A stretch of DNA of 64,000 nucleotides from Thereva unica (lineage: Eukaryota > Arthropoda > Insecta > Diptera > Therevidae): the NCBI GenBank assembly GCA_949987705.1, contig CATLJY010000217.1, positions 112,001 through 176,000 of the forward strand, given 5' to 3'. Both the position numbers and the translations under genes were made by a program. The stretch's first letter is position 1. Each line of letters opens with the position of its first letter. This document shows, in pieces, positions 21,340 through 32,893 of this stretch. The notes beneath the pieces are model-generated. The model was not told the DNA's origin, ran no database searches, and was given only the letters and a program-made list of their open reading frames with translations.

Positions 21340-21690
21340 TATCATGGTTCATTGTCTTGCAGTAAGATTAGTACAAGGGTGGAATAGGTTAACCATTATG
21401 ATCGTTGGGAGGTGGAATTGACGAGGAATTCTGCGTTTGAATTCTTGGATGTTGGAGCTCGGAAATACTAACCGATTATTCCAGAATCCAGTTGTTATTT
21501 TTAGAAACGAATTCCTATTTTGTAGAGTGCCCGAAAAGAGGGCTGCAGGTGGAAGGAGTGAGACGAGTTATCTAATTTGGTGCTGAGGGAATAAGATTGC
21601 CGTGTAGTCACGAGAGTGTTTATTTCGATGGTACTGAGATAGTGGCGATAGAATGTTGTATGTTTAGCAAGTAATTTGTTGATCTACACA
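21340..21690 (-). mobile_element. LINE L 3' fragment
   Basis: Minus-strand match to the C-terminal coding and 3' region of LINE L (compare 34630-34910): the segments for TTRLWNN, the ARNTRL-like region and the YHSD region are recognisable with many changes. Part of an ~840-bp stretch absent from the left R copy. Confidence 0.6.
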
Positions 21691-22989
21691 GGAAGCACCA
21701 AGATTTATTGATTGTCAGTTCGCCTTCGACGATAACTTCGGAAGTTTACGGGATAAAACTGATAAAAGTGTTTAAATATTCTCCGTTTTTACACCCAGCG
21801 GGAAATGTAATGGCTAGGTAAGCGAGGTGATAATGAGATGGACCCATTACCTTTGTGATGAAATAATAGCTTACTTTTACATAGGGATGTCCTATGGCGG
21901 TAAGTACTTACTGTAGGCATTACAAACGAGGACTTATTTCAGAGGTGAAGTGTATTAAGTGAATACATAGATTACCATGTATGGCACGCAGAATAAAATT
22001 CTGGCTACCCTTTTTAGCATTAAAAACATTACTATCCAAAATTACCATAGCATTTCAGCTACATTTGGTGAGAATTTTACTAGCAAGATATCTTTTTGAC
22101 TGCACTGCACGATCCACACCGAACGAATTTGGAGGACGGAATAAACTCAAGAAGAGAGGCTTCGACAAGACAAAGAATAATAAAAGCACATCACATTTCC
22201 AACGAAAGTATTTCACAAGTCACTAGTCGCTTACCTAGCCATTACAATGTAAAGACCTCAATTTTACTAAATTTGCAGTAGAATTTTTCAATTACCATGT
22301 AAGCGGTTACACAAATCATTAATGAATTCTTGGGTTACCTGAGTAGCCCCTCGCTAGTTTTCCTGCTGGGAGCCTTTGATTTGTTACATATAGGGTGTTA
22401 GTAATACTCTATTTACAAATTTTATAGCGCCAAACTATTAGGAGTCCTAGCATACGTGACCGACCCTGTACAAGCAGTTGCGGAAAAATTGTAAAGATGA
22501 GAGGATGAATATTAACAAAACTAGTTAATACTAAGTAAAGCCGGTTTATAGTACACTTCAGCCTGTCCCTGTTATGCTGTCTGTAAATTTTGGAAAGAAG
22601 GATTCAATTGTTTTACAGTTCCAGGATGATATATTTATGTGGATCTATCATTATAGCCAAGGTCCTAAATCCAAAGCAATGCCTGAATGCGAAAGGATCT
22701 TTTTGATTGAAAGCCGTGAATTATGCCTACTGGGGACACCACGATATAAAAAAACGCGCCCTGTGCTCGACCTCTTAGGTGGTGTGGAAGAGAGTGCACA
22801 AGACTTATTATATTTATAAAGCACTTACAATTCCTGGTGCGTTATAAATTTTAAAATATTCTTTTGGAGTAAAGTGCGACAGTTTAGCATGGAATGGTTT
22901 TACATAAAGAAAGATTTTACTTTTCCCATATCATTAAACATCAAATCTTAATGATGAGGCAAAATACTTCATTGCCTGGGATACTATAT

Positions 22990-23246
22990 CGAGCCCTTCC
23001 CGCCGTTTTATCGTATGCGACATTTTTTCGAAAATTCGTTTTTTACCGCAAACGACGTTAATTTAACCTTCGAAACATACCACCAATTTTGACATTAATC
23101 GGACAATAAACTAGCCTAACTAATAAAATAATTAGCCTAACTAATTTCAGCCCATTACAAATGACAGATACAAAAATAAGTAAGAAAAACCTTCTCCTGT
23201 AAAATTTACTTTTTGTCGGTTACGATAAAACGGCGGGAAGGGCTCG
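22990..23246. mobile_element. MITE d, 257 bp
   Basis: Ends CGAGCCCTTCCCGCCGTTTT and AAAACGGCGGGAAGGGCTCG, a ~26-bp inverted repeat, flanked by ATAT on both sides (22986-22989, 23247-23250). The left R copy has a single ATAT at this place (about 4665). Non-coding. Confidence 0.8.
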
Positions 23247-23733
23247 ATATGATAAAAACCTCTTCCATATGTAATTTAAAACTTTTTACTGAAATTTTCT
23301 CAGGCTCAACTTTTGGTCGAAAATAGAAAAATTTTTATATTCTGTACCAAGCAGAAATTAAAATTTGCGGCACCGTATCCACCTGCAGACAAAAAAATAT
23401 GATTTCATAAAAAAATAAAAATCTTCCGCGACTAAATTTTTCCCTAAACCTGAAAAATCGTTTTTAAGCAACACAACAACAAAAATTCCGAAAATTTTGC
23501 CTCAAAGAACGGCAGGCGCAATCGCAAGTAGATATCCCAATTCATGCGATTGCTATATACATGAATTCAAAAGTTCAATGTACATAAGCAGCGAAACCGA
23601 TAGACAGCTTTTATATATTTCGAAAGCTCTTGAGTCTCAGTTTTAACATGGATTTTTGAAATCAGTGTAAGTAAGGCCATCTATGTCCAAAGCCCGCAAA
23701 CAAGGTTACGTATCTACTTATAGATAATCAATG

Positions 23734-24163
23734 TATCTACTTACTCTATAATCAATGCTCTATAATCAATGAGAAAGCTTTCGATAATATTTTCACCTAA
23801 AAGTATGCAGAATGAAAAATAAATTTAATTTGCTTCTAAAATTTATCCTAAAAGTATGCCAAACAGTAATTAGTCATGGTAACGATTTTCGTCTCCGCAC
23901 ATCCTTTCAAATAGACCCCAGGGATAAGACATATTCATGTCAAAATTTCCAAGCAACTACTCTGCGTAATTTATATAAGTCTTATTTTGTTTCTAAGAAA
24001 TAATATATTTTTCCTTTCTTTCTAACCGATAAATATTTCATATAATGATGAAATAAGAAGTAAAAATAAAACATTGAATATCTGCTTACTTGGGTGGAAA
24101 AATCGAAATATTAATAGAAAATGTCCGCAAGTACAGATTTTTGTTTGATACTTCCCACGAAAA
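23734..24163. other. junction and spacer
   Basis: Begins with several partial copies of the R/T junction word (TATCTACTTACTCTATAATC, then ATGCTCTATAATCAATG). At 23895-23950 it has a short match to the ends of the repeats at 34400-34450 and 38155-38210 (GACATATTCATGTCAAAA). No gene seen. Confidence 0.5.
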
Positions 24164-24535
24164 TTATAAAAATGTTTTGAAAAAGGCTGAAGCATGGGAT
24201 GTTTCAATTGGGTTTCTCCAGTTCGTAGTACACTTTTCAATCCTGCATTTTATCAAATCATGCAATTCCTCGAAACATTCTCGAGACATACGAAAATACT
24301 TGAAAAATCTATCTTCATGTGACTCCAATTCTATACATAAGCGGTGGTATTCCCCTAATTGTTCTCTATTCTTATTAATTTCATGGACCCAACATCGTCT
24401 TTTCTTCTTTTGCCTTGCAAAGCTAATAACAGAAGGAGGAGTTCTTCGTCCGAGGTCATACTCAATATAATGTAAATAAATAAGAAAATTCACTACTATT
24501 TCCCTAGAAGAACGCGACCAGACTGGACCGCTCAC
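24164..24535 (-). pseudogene. PIF/Harbinger nuclease (HARBI1-like) N-terminus
   Basis: A 123-codon open frame matching the N-terminal part of Harbinger DDE transposases: RRCWVHEINKNREQLGEYHR, LCIELESHEDRFFKYFRMSR, ECFEELHDLI and TNWRNPI in family order. The catalytic DDE part would lie at lower coordinates but is missing. Upstream (24612-24638) is a terminal repeat of the right type for the same element. Once a cut-and-paste transposase; this piece has no catalytic residues. Confidence 0.8.
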
Positions 24536-24611
24536 ACAAAAATATCGCGTTCTATGTGTAGCCCCATATCGCAGACCGCCGCGATGACCGCTGGATCGCT
24601 GCCCGCCGCGA

Positions 24612-24638
24612 CAGACCGCTTTCTGTGTGCCCGAGCCT
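24612..24638 (-). repeat. Harbinger terminal inverted repeat (one end)
   Basis: Read on the minus strand: AGGCTCGGGCACACAGAAAG, followed by CGGTCTGT. TAA lies just outside at 24639-24641. The partner end with TAA is not seen to the left, so the element is truncated on that side. Confidence 0.6.
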
Positions 24639-24641
24639 TAA

Positions 24642-25409
24642 TTCATCAAAAACGCAAACGTGATTGCTTGAAATAAGCTCTACAGTTTTTACGTTCGATT
24701 GACTTTAATATTATATCTGTAACTTGCAAAGGAAGTGTTCAACAAAGTAAGAAAATAGAGTGCCATCAAAGAAAGGGACTTTCAGCAGCATCGGACAGCT
24801 TAGATAAATGTTATTTATCTTGTCAAGTGGTTTCTTTTATCAAAATAATTCATTTCGTTTACCTTCGATGACTTTTTAAATAAATTTTAATGCATTCTTC
24901 AAATTGCTTTTGTATTTACAATTTTGCACATGACTGATCTGCTTACAAATTACAAAATACTCAGGTACCTTGTGGAAACGAATTGAATAGAGAAAATATT
25001 CGACAATGGATTTCAATTTCAGTGTACGAACAATAAAGACCGAGCTCATGAAAGTGATTTTTTCAGCAAAAACTTACCTGATAAGGGATACGAAATTGTG
25101 CCTAGGTTCAAATAGAAAATCTTATTGAATTTTCAGAGAGTTTAAGAAAACAATTTGTCACTACATGTCAAAAACTAGAAATAACCAATATAAGAGCCCA
25201 TTGTATACTTGTTGAGTTATAATGGCAAGGTTTTCAAAAGTATAAAAGCAGATTTTTTAAAGTGTTCATCTTTCAATCCTACGGAAGTATTAGATCGATA
25301 TTTTAGAAGGAGACATTCTTATTTAAAAAAAAAATACTATTCTTAGAGAACTGAGGTTACCGTTTCCGGAAAATATCTTTGTGAGCGAAATTTATAAAAA
25401 TGAATTCTT
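24642..25409. other. unassigned AT-rich sequence
   Basis: No open frame or repeat that I can place. The minus strand may continue the transposase pseudogene at the right end, but frames are destroyed. Confidence 0.4.
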
Positions 25410-26456
25410 TTAGTACCTGTGTGTCATGGCCATAAATTGATTTTGGGTATTCATTTTAAAAGCCAAATGCCGATTTGAAATAACTGAGACATAAATATAA
25501 ATTGGCGGTTTCTGAAATATAGAATTAATTTTCATGTTTTGCAAAAAATTATCATCTGAAATGAAGCCCCAGTCCAGTCCCATCAATCTACAGCTTTCAC
25601 AACAAGGTCGAAGAGAAGATGTTAAGATTTTTGATTGTGATTGAGTAAAAGACATAAATGAGCCCTCAACGAGGTCTGTAAGTTGATTTGGCTCAAAGTT
25701 ATGGCCGCTCATATTTCAACCTTCATCATGTGGTTGGAATTGAATGCAGTTTTTTGCAATTAACTCGTAAGATATTAATCTGTGTGGGTTTATGCCGATT
25801 ACTTAAAGTGCTAGTAAGTGCTAGTTCCATCACACCCAACAGCAGTAAAGTTCGAAAGTTGTTCGTTAGGTTCTTTATTTTCAAGAAACTCCAGTATACT
25901 CCAGCTATATTATTTGCAGAGCCAGATTTAGGTTTACGTGGCCTAATAACTTTGAGTTTGGTTCCTCTCTTAGTGAAACGTGCTCTTCTGAAATGACTTT
26001 TTTGTAGTAGGTACTTAGTTTCTTTCTTTTCTTGAACCATTGTTTTGTCCTTTCTTCCATCAAAAAACAATCCTCTATTTCTGGTTATCTGATTATAAAG
26101 ACTGTCTCTTCGATTTTTTAATCTTGCTCGTCTAATTTTCATTTTGTCTATTACTTTAGTTATGTCTTCCCTGTGATTACACCCAAGTCGTGTAAAGCAG
26201 CACCAGCTATAGCTGCAGCAGCTCTATCTGATATTCGGTCGCAATTTTTTTTTATGTGATAGACTAGAGGCTTATGGAAAGTCCCTTTGTACTGTTCGAC
26301 ATTGTATTTTTTTCGTATAGACGGTCGAACAGCAGCTCTAGCCGGAAGATAGAGAATAGAAAGAGAGAGAGAAGTGGGAAGGAGTCGCGATATTTTTTTT
26401 ATTCCACCTACTTCCAACCAATTCGCGACTCTGGCATCGGGATATTTGAGAAACAA
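25410..26456 (-). pseudogene. transposase-like protein, unclassified arthropod family
   Basis: Two minus-strand frames, 26160-26456 and 25726-26142, join by a single frameshift near 26160 (HDLGVITG then EDITKVIDKMKIRRARLKN). Recognisable pieces in order: ISDRAAAAIAGAALHDLG, RGLFFDGRKDKTMVQEKKET, SGSANNIAGVYWSFLK. The RAAAAIA...GL-FDGRKDKT-...GSA.NIA signature occurs in a widespread group of insect transposase-like proteins. I do not know its superfamily. A further frame at 25410-25712 (FEPNQLTDLVEGSFMSF) seems to be the next segment, then the reading is lost. Frameshifted and with stops, so dead. Confidence 0.65.
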
Positions 26457-26689
26457 CTCGCTGGAGTGTTATGCCTCCTGAAACGAGTTGAATCTCATCA
26501 GCCAACCGATGACATGCGCTTGGTGGAGCGGGGAAGGACTAGTGAAAGCTATGACAGGAGCAATCGGGAATGTAAAGAGGGTAGAAGAAAGAAGGGAAGC
26601 TATGTGGCTGGGAAGTGGTTTTAAAGTTTCGAAAGGCCTGGTAAATTTATCTTTTCTTGTATATTTGAAGGATCTGGTTCGTTGGAAGA
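26457..26689. other. spacer between pseudogene pieces
   Basis: Open plus frames cross here (26274-26624, 26488-26718), but the first is the antisense of the transposase pseudogene. The GA-rich stretch 26480-26620 has no recognised domain. Confidence 0.4.
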
Positions 26690-26886
26690 TGTTAAGATTT
26701 TTGATTGTGATTGAGTAAAAGACATAAATGAGCCCTCAACGAGGTCTGTAAGTTGATTTGGCTCAAAGTTATGGCCGCTCATATTTCAACCTTCATCATG
26801 TGGTTGGAATTGAATGCAGTTTTTTGCGATTAACTCGTAAGATATTAATCTTTGTGGGTTTATGCCGATTACTTAAAGTGCTAGTA
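26690..26886. repeat. 195-bp duplication of transposase pseudogene segment
   Basis: Near-identical direct copy of 25618-25812 (from AAGATGTTAAGATTTTTGAT to TACTTAAAGTGCTAGTAA). It copies the part of the pseudogene between the 25410 and 25726 frames about 1.07 kb downstream, so the pseudogene was rearranged after or during decay. Confidence 0.8.
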
Positions 26887-27228
26887 ATTACTATTGCCTT
26901 GGTCGTCATTCTCGCTTGTATAGTTTGCGAGCAACCCAACGCCAAAGTTCGCACGTGCGGAATAACTGATAACGCAATTTTTTGGAATATCTCATTAATG
27001 GTTGCTCATATGATAATGTAGTAAACAGTAGAAATACGGGCATTTAAATATCTTTCAAATGGGCTATTGACCGAAACACTATGTCGTTTCATGTTTGCGA
27101 CAAAAGCGAAATTACTGAAAAATATCTCGACCGACAACATTCACGTGAGGTGCTACATTCGATACTGCGCCGAAGATGGAGGCATTCTCTCACAAAAGAA
27201 GTACTCACGGTATTGGTTTTTTTAAAGA

Positions 27229-29959
27229 CTAGCAAAAACCCGCGTGCGCTGCAACGCCTTTTAATAAATAAAAATAGGTGTGCATAGTCCGGGATAAAAA
27301 AAGGTATAATGAAACAAAGAACAAATCTGCAAAACATGATTTAGGGTACACAAAAAAATGTAGTTACCTATAAAAATATCTTACCTATAACTTTTTTTTA
27401 AAACTCGAGGTTCAGCACCATCGATCGGGGAAAATTTTGTACTACGTGCACAACAGGCACGTAGTAATTGGCACCCTGTGCAGAACTTCCCCATGGCGAC
27501 TTCAACATTTTTTCCCTAAAAATTGTTCTAAAAAAGGTCATCAATTTTGCAAAATTGGTGCCCACTGTGTTGCCCGAAAATTCACAATTTGTAACCCCGA
27601 AAAAATCGAACAAAAACATTTCGGCTTGAAACGAACATAGACAGCACTATAAGACGACTCTACTGATTTGATGCTGAAAAGAGCTGTTGCTGCTTCCCGT
27701 TTTCGTGATTCGTCGTTTCATGTTTTAGTCATACCGCCCGCACTGGCATTACAAAAATGCTCATATTATATTAATGCAAGGTTAACAATTCACTGTAAAG
27801 CGTGTACCTCATTGTCTTAATACTGCTTTACCAGACAAACAAAAAAAGAACGGAACGATAAAAACGGAAACGGAGAAGATAAACAAATTTCAACCTTTTA
27901 ACGGATTGACGGAAACGTTACCTCTTTTTTTGTATGTTGAGTAAATAGAATTCACAAAAGCACTCACTTGTCAATAAAATCAAGGATGCCATGGAAACGA
28001 ACGCTTGTGGCTACATAAAAATAAATATCGGAACTCCAAAACACGAAAAGACAGGAAACTGATAATTGTGGCTAACATACAAATAAATATCGCGACACGG
28101 AAGACGAAGAGACGGAAAACGGAACTCTGAACACGTGTGCTATGTGGCCCATGCTTAACGTTTCTTTATAAAAGACACTCGATGTTTCACTTCTAAACAA
28201 CGTTTACATCGTTTGTGTCATTAGCAACTTGAGTCGACTTAGTTGAGTTGATATTTTTAAAATCGTCATAAACATCGCTCATCAATTTCCGTGTCTATTA
28301 CGAACTTTCAAAGAGCAGCCAACAGCTCAATGCCATGATCATCTTAATCTCACAACACTTTCTATATCCTATATTGAGGAGAATAGTACTGAATTCTGAG
28401 TTTTCTGATTGCGCTCGCATTTTTTGTTTTAAAAGATGTTTTTCAATCTGTCCCTAAATGAGTGATCATTTTAGACGTGCACTTATTTCAACGGCCCGAG
28501 TATCTGTCTGGTCAACTGGCAACGTTTCCGCTAAATCTATGCCAATAAAACAGTTTCACCCCAAAATAATTGGGTTTTACTTCTGAAATCTTGCATTGCG
28601 TTAACAGCTAGGTACATTATGTGCCAAGGTACATTTATCCCAGGCATAGACAACCCTCACGCAGTATTGTAAAACTACAGCTTCGTTCGATCGGTATCTT
28701 AAACATAGTATGAGCTGTTTTTCCTTATGTGAGTAAAGTTGCCGCAATCTTTGCTAATGACCCTGCTACGGTAACACTTTTATCTGCACGTACTTTGGTA
28801 ATATGAGATTAATTAGGAGAGTCATGACAGTGCCTCCTGGTGGATAACGTCACACAGATTACTGTAGTATACTCGTCACACACCCAATTACGCATCGCCC
28901 GTCTCTATCAGCAAAATATTTTTTTTATCAAGTGAAGAAGAAGCCCCTACAAACGATCAGCAAGACACGCCCTTATTATTACAATCAATAAATATCTTTC
29001 ATGGAAGGTAATTTTTAAAAGAATCAATCTTTCAGGAGATGTATTATTTGCAAGGCCAATAATAAATATCCACGTCTGCCTTTAGAAACCTTATTCTACT
29101 ATCGCATCACACTGAAAAACTGATACCATAGTCGGAAAAAATATATCCCTGAACGATCATGGCGATTGTAGACCTGAAAGAGCTCTATTTAAATATCCTT
29201 TGTTCCCTAAGTGAAGAGCTCCCTATAGTACGATCAAGATATTTTTAGGAAAACCTATGTAGATATTTAGATAAAGCTCTGTGAGGTCTACAATTGGAAT
29301 GATAAAAAAATGTTCACTTGCTTTCCTTCGGCTATCGGTTGCAGTTTTTGGTCTAATCCGATTGCCGGACACAATAGTCGGTACCAAAAATCGGATCTGG
29401 TAATCGTATCCGCCTGAAATATGGCTGCAAAAGTACTAATCTTCCAGTGAAAGTCCCATCGCACACATCAATTTTAAAAATAGTTTTTGGACAAAGACAT
29501 TCGAATAACATATATTTATATAGAGAGATCGATAACCATATGAACTCAGAAAAACATAATTATATTTTGAAATCACAGACTTTTATATTTATATAGATAG
29601 ATTGGAATGATGCCACTCAGGTAATAGTATTCTACTTGTCACATCGTTTGATACCTACATATATCGAGTGAGTTGTAAAGAAAAAGCTAATCCGCCATTT
29701 GCATACATACAGATAAAGCAAATATAAAGCATATACAAATAGCATAAAACATGCTCGCAAAATACTGATATTCTTCTAGTGAAAGTCCCATCCCAATCGG
29801 ATCAGCCGTTTCCGAGATTAGTCCGAACAAACAGACAGACAGACAGCAATTTTAAAAATGCGTGGTTTTGATTTAATATGATGTAAATAAACATATGAAT
29901 TTAGAAAAACACAATTATTTTGGAATCGCAGACAGACATTCCAATTATATTTATATAGA
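27229..29959 (-). mobile_element. non-autonomous Helitron, minus strand
   Basis: On the minus strand it starts TCTATATAAATATAATTGG at 29959 (preceded by A). It ends GCACGCGGGTTTTTGCTAG at 27229, followed by T. The 3' end resembles that of Helitron H (GCAGCG...CGGGTT...GCTAG). The 5' part carries the CTGTCTGTCTGTTTGTTCGG region and GGGACTTTCACTAG, which recur in insect Helitrons. A second 5'-end-like sequence ends at 29601, so the unit may be two Helitrons, one nested or truncated. No intact Rep or helicase ORF. Confidence 0.65.
29163..29296. mobile_element. small inverted-repeat element
   Basis: About 134 bp with imperfect ~33-bp inverted ends: ATTGTAGACCTGAAAGAGCT on the left, AGCTCTGTGAGGTCTACAAT on the right. 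Inside the minus-strand Helitron. Non-coding; target duplication not clear. Confidence 0.55.
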
Positions 29960-30549
29960 TTTATCAAAATAAAAAAAATATGATATATTGAAAAAACTAC
30001 TCCCGCCAAACCGCAGAAATCAAATATAGAAGCGAGGCATGTACTCATACAAAAAAAGGATTTTAAAGAGAATGCTCTAAATTTTTTAAGAAGGCGTTAG
30101 GTTTTAATTTTTTTTCTTCTTTTATTATCCTTATACTTTTACTATTGATGTAAAAATAATTAAAAATGATATGCATTGTCTCTGTTCCATAAAACGGTTG
30201 TTAATCATTTTTTCTTACAGCATTCATTTAACGCCCTTTTTATTTCCAAAAACAGTCGGGACACATAAGTTTCCGCCTTTTACTTCTCAGAATCACAAAA
30301 TTCCAAATCTAATTACAATTACATCCTAAGCATTCAAAATCCACTTTAACATAAGTGAGTCTACAAAACAAAACTCAAATACCAAATCAAATCTCACCAC
30401 CAATCAAATCTAAAGAAAAAATATTCTAACAGACAGTGGAATTCAACAAATCAGGAAATTACACAGTGTGAATTATAACAAACAGTGAAAAACTAACAAA
30501 GAAACTGTAATTCGAAACCGTGAATTTAACTACAAATAGAAAATTTAAC
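29960..30549. other. AT-rich spacer
   Basis: No gene seen. The right half contains runs of CAAATCTAA/AACAAACAG words that may be the 5' part of the LINE remnant that follows. Confidence 0.4.
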
Positions 30550-31450
30550 GGTAACTGTTTTCAAGTAATTGGTCCTGGCTTTGCCTTGAAACCTAATATT
30601 GAATCGGAGGTAGTACTTGCCCACCGGTTCTACAATAGTAACAAAGGCCTGGCAATCAGCATTTTCACTGCGGTTAAGATTGAGAGGGCCATTGGCACCT
30701 TCAATCCGTTCAAGACTGCTGGAAAGGACCATATCTTCCCGGCTCTCCTTCAGAGAGGCTTGGAAGAGATCTTACCAATCCTGCTACAACTATATCGGGG
30801 TAGCTTTGCGCTGGCCCATATTTCGAGGTGTTGGAGAGAGGCCAGGGTAGTTTTTATCCCTCATCGGAGAGAAGATCATATAGGTAAGCAAAATCCTATC
30901 AACCCACCATCCTCTTCTCCTTTTTCCTGAAAACGATGGAGAAAGTTCTAGGCAGGCATACTTGAGAGGGTCCTACAGCGAACCCACTTCACGGCCTGCA
31001 ATTTGCCTACCGGCCGGGTAGATCTACAAAGACTGCCATTCATGTGCTAGTAAGAGATATTGAAAAGTACCAAGGAAATCTCTCTCTGCGCCTTTACAGA
31101 TATTAAGGATGAGTTTGATGATGTCACTTTCAACGCGATCAATGAAGCGGCAGTAAAAAAAGGCATTCATCCCCCACTGCAAGATGGATCATGTCTCTTC
31201 TCAGCAGCAAACTGATAACTGATGAGATGAATAGTGAATCGACTACGGTATTGGCGGCTAAAGGCTGTTCTCAAAGGGGCGCCCTATCTTATGGTCAATC
31301 GTGATCGCCAAACTTCTTATGGTCAATAGTGATCGACAAACCTGAATAGCCGGGGATTTAAAGCGCAGGCCTACCAGGCAGACGGTATCGTCATAACGAT
31401 TAGCCGGGGTCATGATAGCACCGTTTCAGACCTCATGCAAGCCGCTGACT
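30550..31450 (+). pseudogene. R1/LOA-like LINE reverse transcriptase remnant
   Basis: Reverse-transcriptase fingers and palm pieces across several frames: KIERAIGTFNPFKTAGKDHI, FPALLQRGLEEILP, SRCWREARVVFIPHRRE, then FLKTMEKVLGRHT, GLQFAYRPGRSTKTAIHVLV, then a decayed CSQRGALSY block and QAYQADGIVI-like motif C remnant (QAYADD in relatives). The FNPFKTAGKDHIFPALLQ block is typical of the R1/LOA/I group, so this is a different LINE lineage from L and RTE. At least five frame changes or stops; no function expected. Confidence 0.7.
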
Positions 31451-32628
31451 TTATTTTTATTGAATTTTCCATACCTAAATTAGTAAAAGGCGACATTAAC
31501 AGCGGTGGGTATCAGCTCTCCCGCAGCTATTTTTTTTATAGTTCGTTCCTTGAACATTCAGCTCTTCAAGTACCTAAAAAATGTATTTCAATATGATTCC
31601 AATGTCGTCCCCTCTAAAATTTTGGCTTTCTATGTACGTTAAGAGTGTATGCACAAAATATAATTTTATCAAAATATTAAAAAAATATTACGAGATATTT
31701 CAAAAAGAAAATTTTCAAAATGTCTGGAAAAGTTTTATTATTAATAATACTATGTTGTACGAGTATATCAAATTAAAGCCTTATTAAAGCAGAAGAAATT
31801 GCTGATACTTTCAGCTTTCTATGTCAAATAGTTTTTCAACTAGGCCAATTTAAAGATTTCAAAATTTACCAAAAATTGTGCGAATTTCGGTTTTTTGAAA
31901 ATTTACAACTAAAAAACTAAAACTGTTTCTTAGTTTCCACCAGAAGAACAAATATGTATAAAAAAAATTAGGTGAGTTTGTCCGTGAGGTCCAAAATTAA
32001 ATATGTAAAAACTCGTTGATTTGATTCGAATGACCCTGAAGCCTTTATTATTTTGAGGTATGAATTCTATGAAAACTAAGAATGAAATAGATTTTTATAC
32101 TAAAGAAATGAATGTATAATATCTTCTTAAATTCCTCATCTATATACCTGTATTGCTTGTATATTGGAACTACATACCTAAAAAATTATAGTTAATTTTA
32201 GAGGAAAAAAAAGACGGGAAGTGCCATGGCTTCACGATGGCACAGTAGACATGAATATGTCTTATCCCTGAGGTCTATTTGTTTCTTGTTCTTATTGGAA
32301 ATCACCTTCCTGTTCTTATTGGAAAGAACTCCTGGAGGGGGTCGAAAGGAATGCACACAACAATATATATCTGTCTCGCTTCAATATATACCCTTCAATA
32401 ACCTTATCCTTTTTCCACAATGTAACAGAATACAAACACACGAAACGAAATCGTTCAAAATAAAAAAAAATGTGCTTTTGAAAAAATTCTAAACGCACCG
32501 CGACTGCACCACACTCAATCCGCAAACTGCGTAGTAAGAAAATTCCCTGATATCGATTCTGATTCCGCCCCGCTTCGAAAACACAAAAATATCGCGCGAT
32601 GGACGACTTAAGCACACCTTTTCTAAAG
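31451..32628. other. unassigned AT-rich sequence
   Basis: I see no gene or repeat that matches elsewhere in the window. Open frames at 31581-31787 and 32226-32492 are low-complexity and have no domain. Confidence 0.4.
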
Positions 32629-32893
32629 GGGCCCATCCACAGGCCAACTAGTTGTCCAAACTGAGTTGTGTTGTCACTGAATCGCATCGTGTGTGGGGCA
32701 GTTGGCAAACTGATTTGACAGTTGGGGTTTCAGTTGGGATAAATCAAAATCTTTTAATTTTATGGGGGCGGGGCCTAGAGTTTGGGCAACTAGTTGCACT
32801 GTGTGTATTGCAGTTTGGCAAACTACTTGGATGAATTAAGCCTGAATTCGAAGAATATATGTATTTTTTTTTGCAAGTTTATTTTGCAGTATT

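Larger units (their letters stand above)
20041..23733. repeat. repeat R, right copy
   Basis: The more complete R copy. Its ends CATTGATTATCTATAAGTAG and CTACTTATAGATAATCAATG are complementary (about 28 bp extended inverted repeat with GATRCGTAA), which makes R look like a ~3-kb DNA element once its insertions are removed. Insertions specific to this copy are MITEs at 20457-20754 and 22990-23246 and an ~840-bp stretch at about 21078-21915 containing a LINE L fragment. No transposase is visible. Confidence 0.7.

Noticed and set aside
24090..24470. 126-codon plus-strand frame
   Set aside because: Antisense of the Harbinger transposase fragment.
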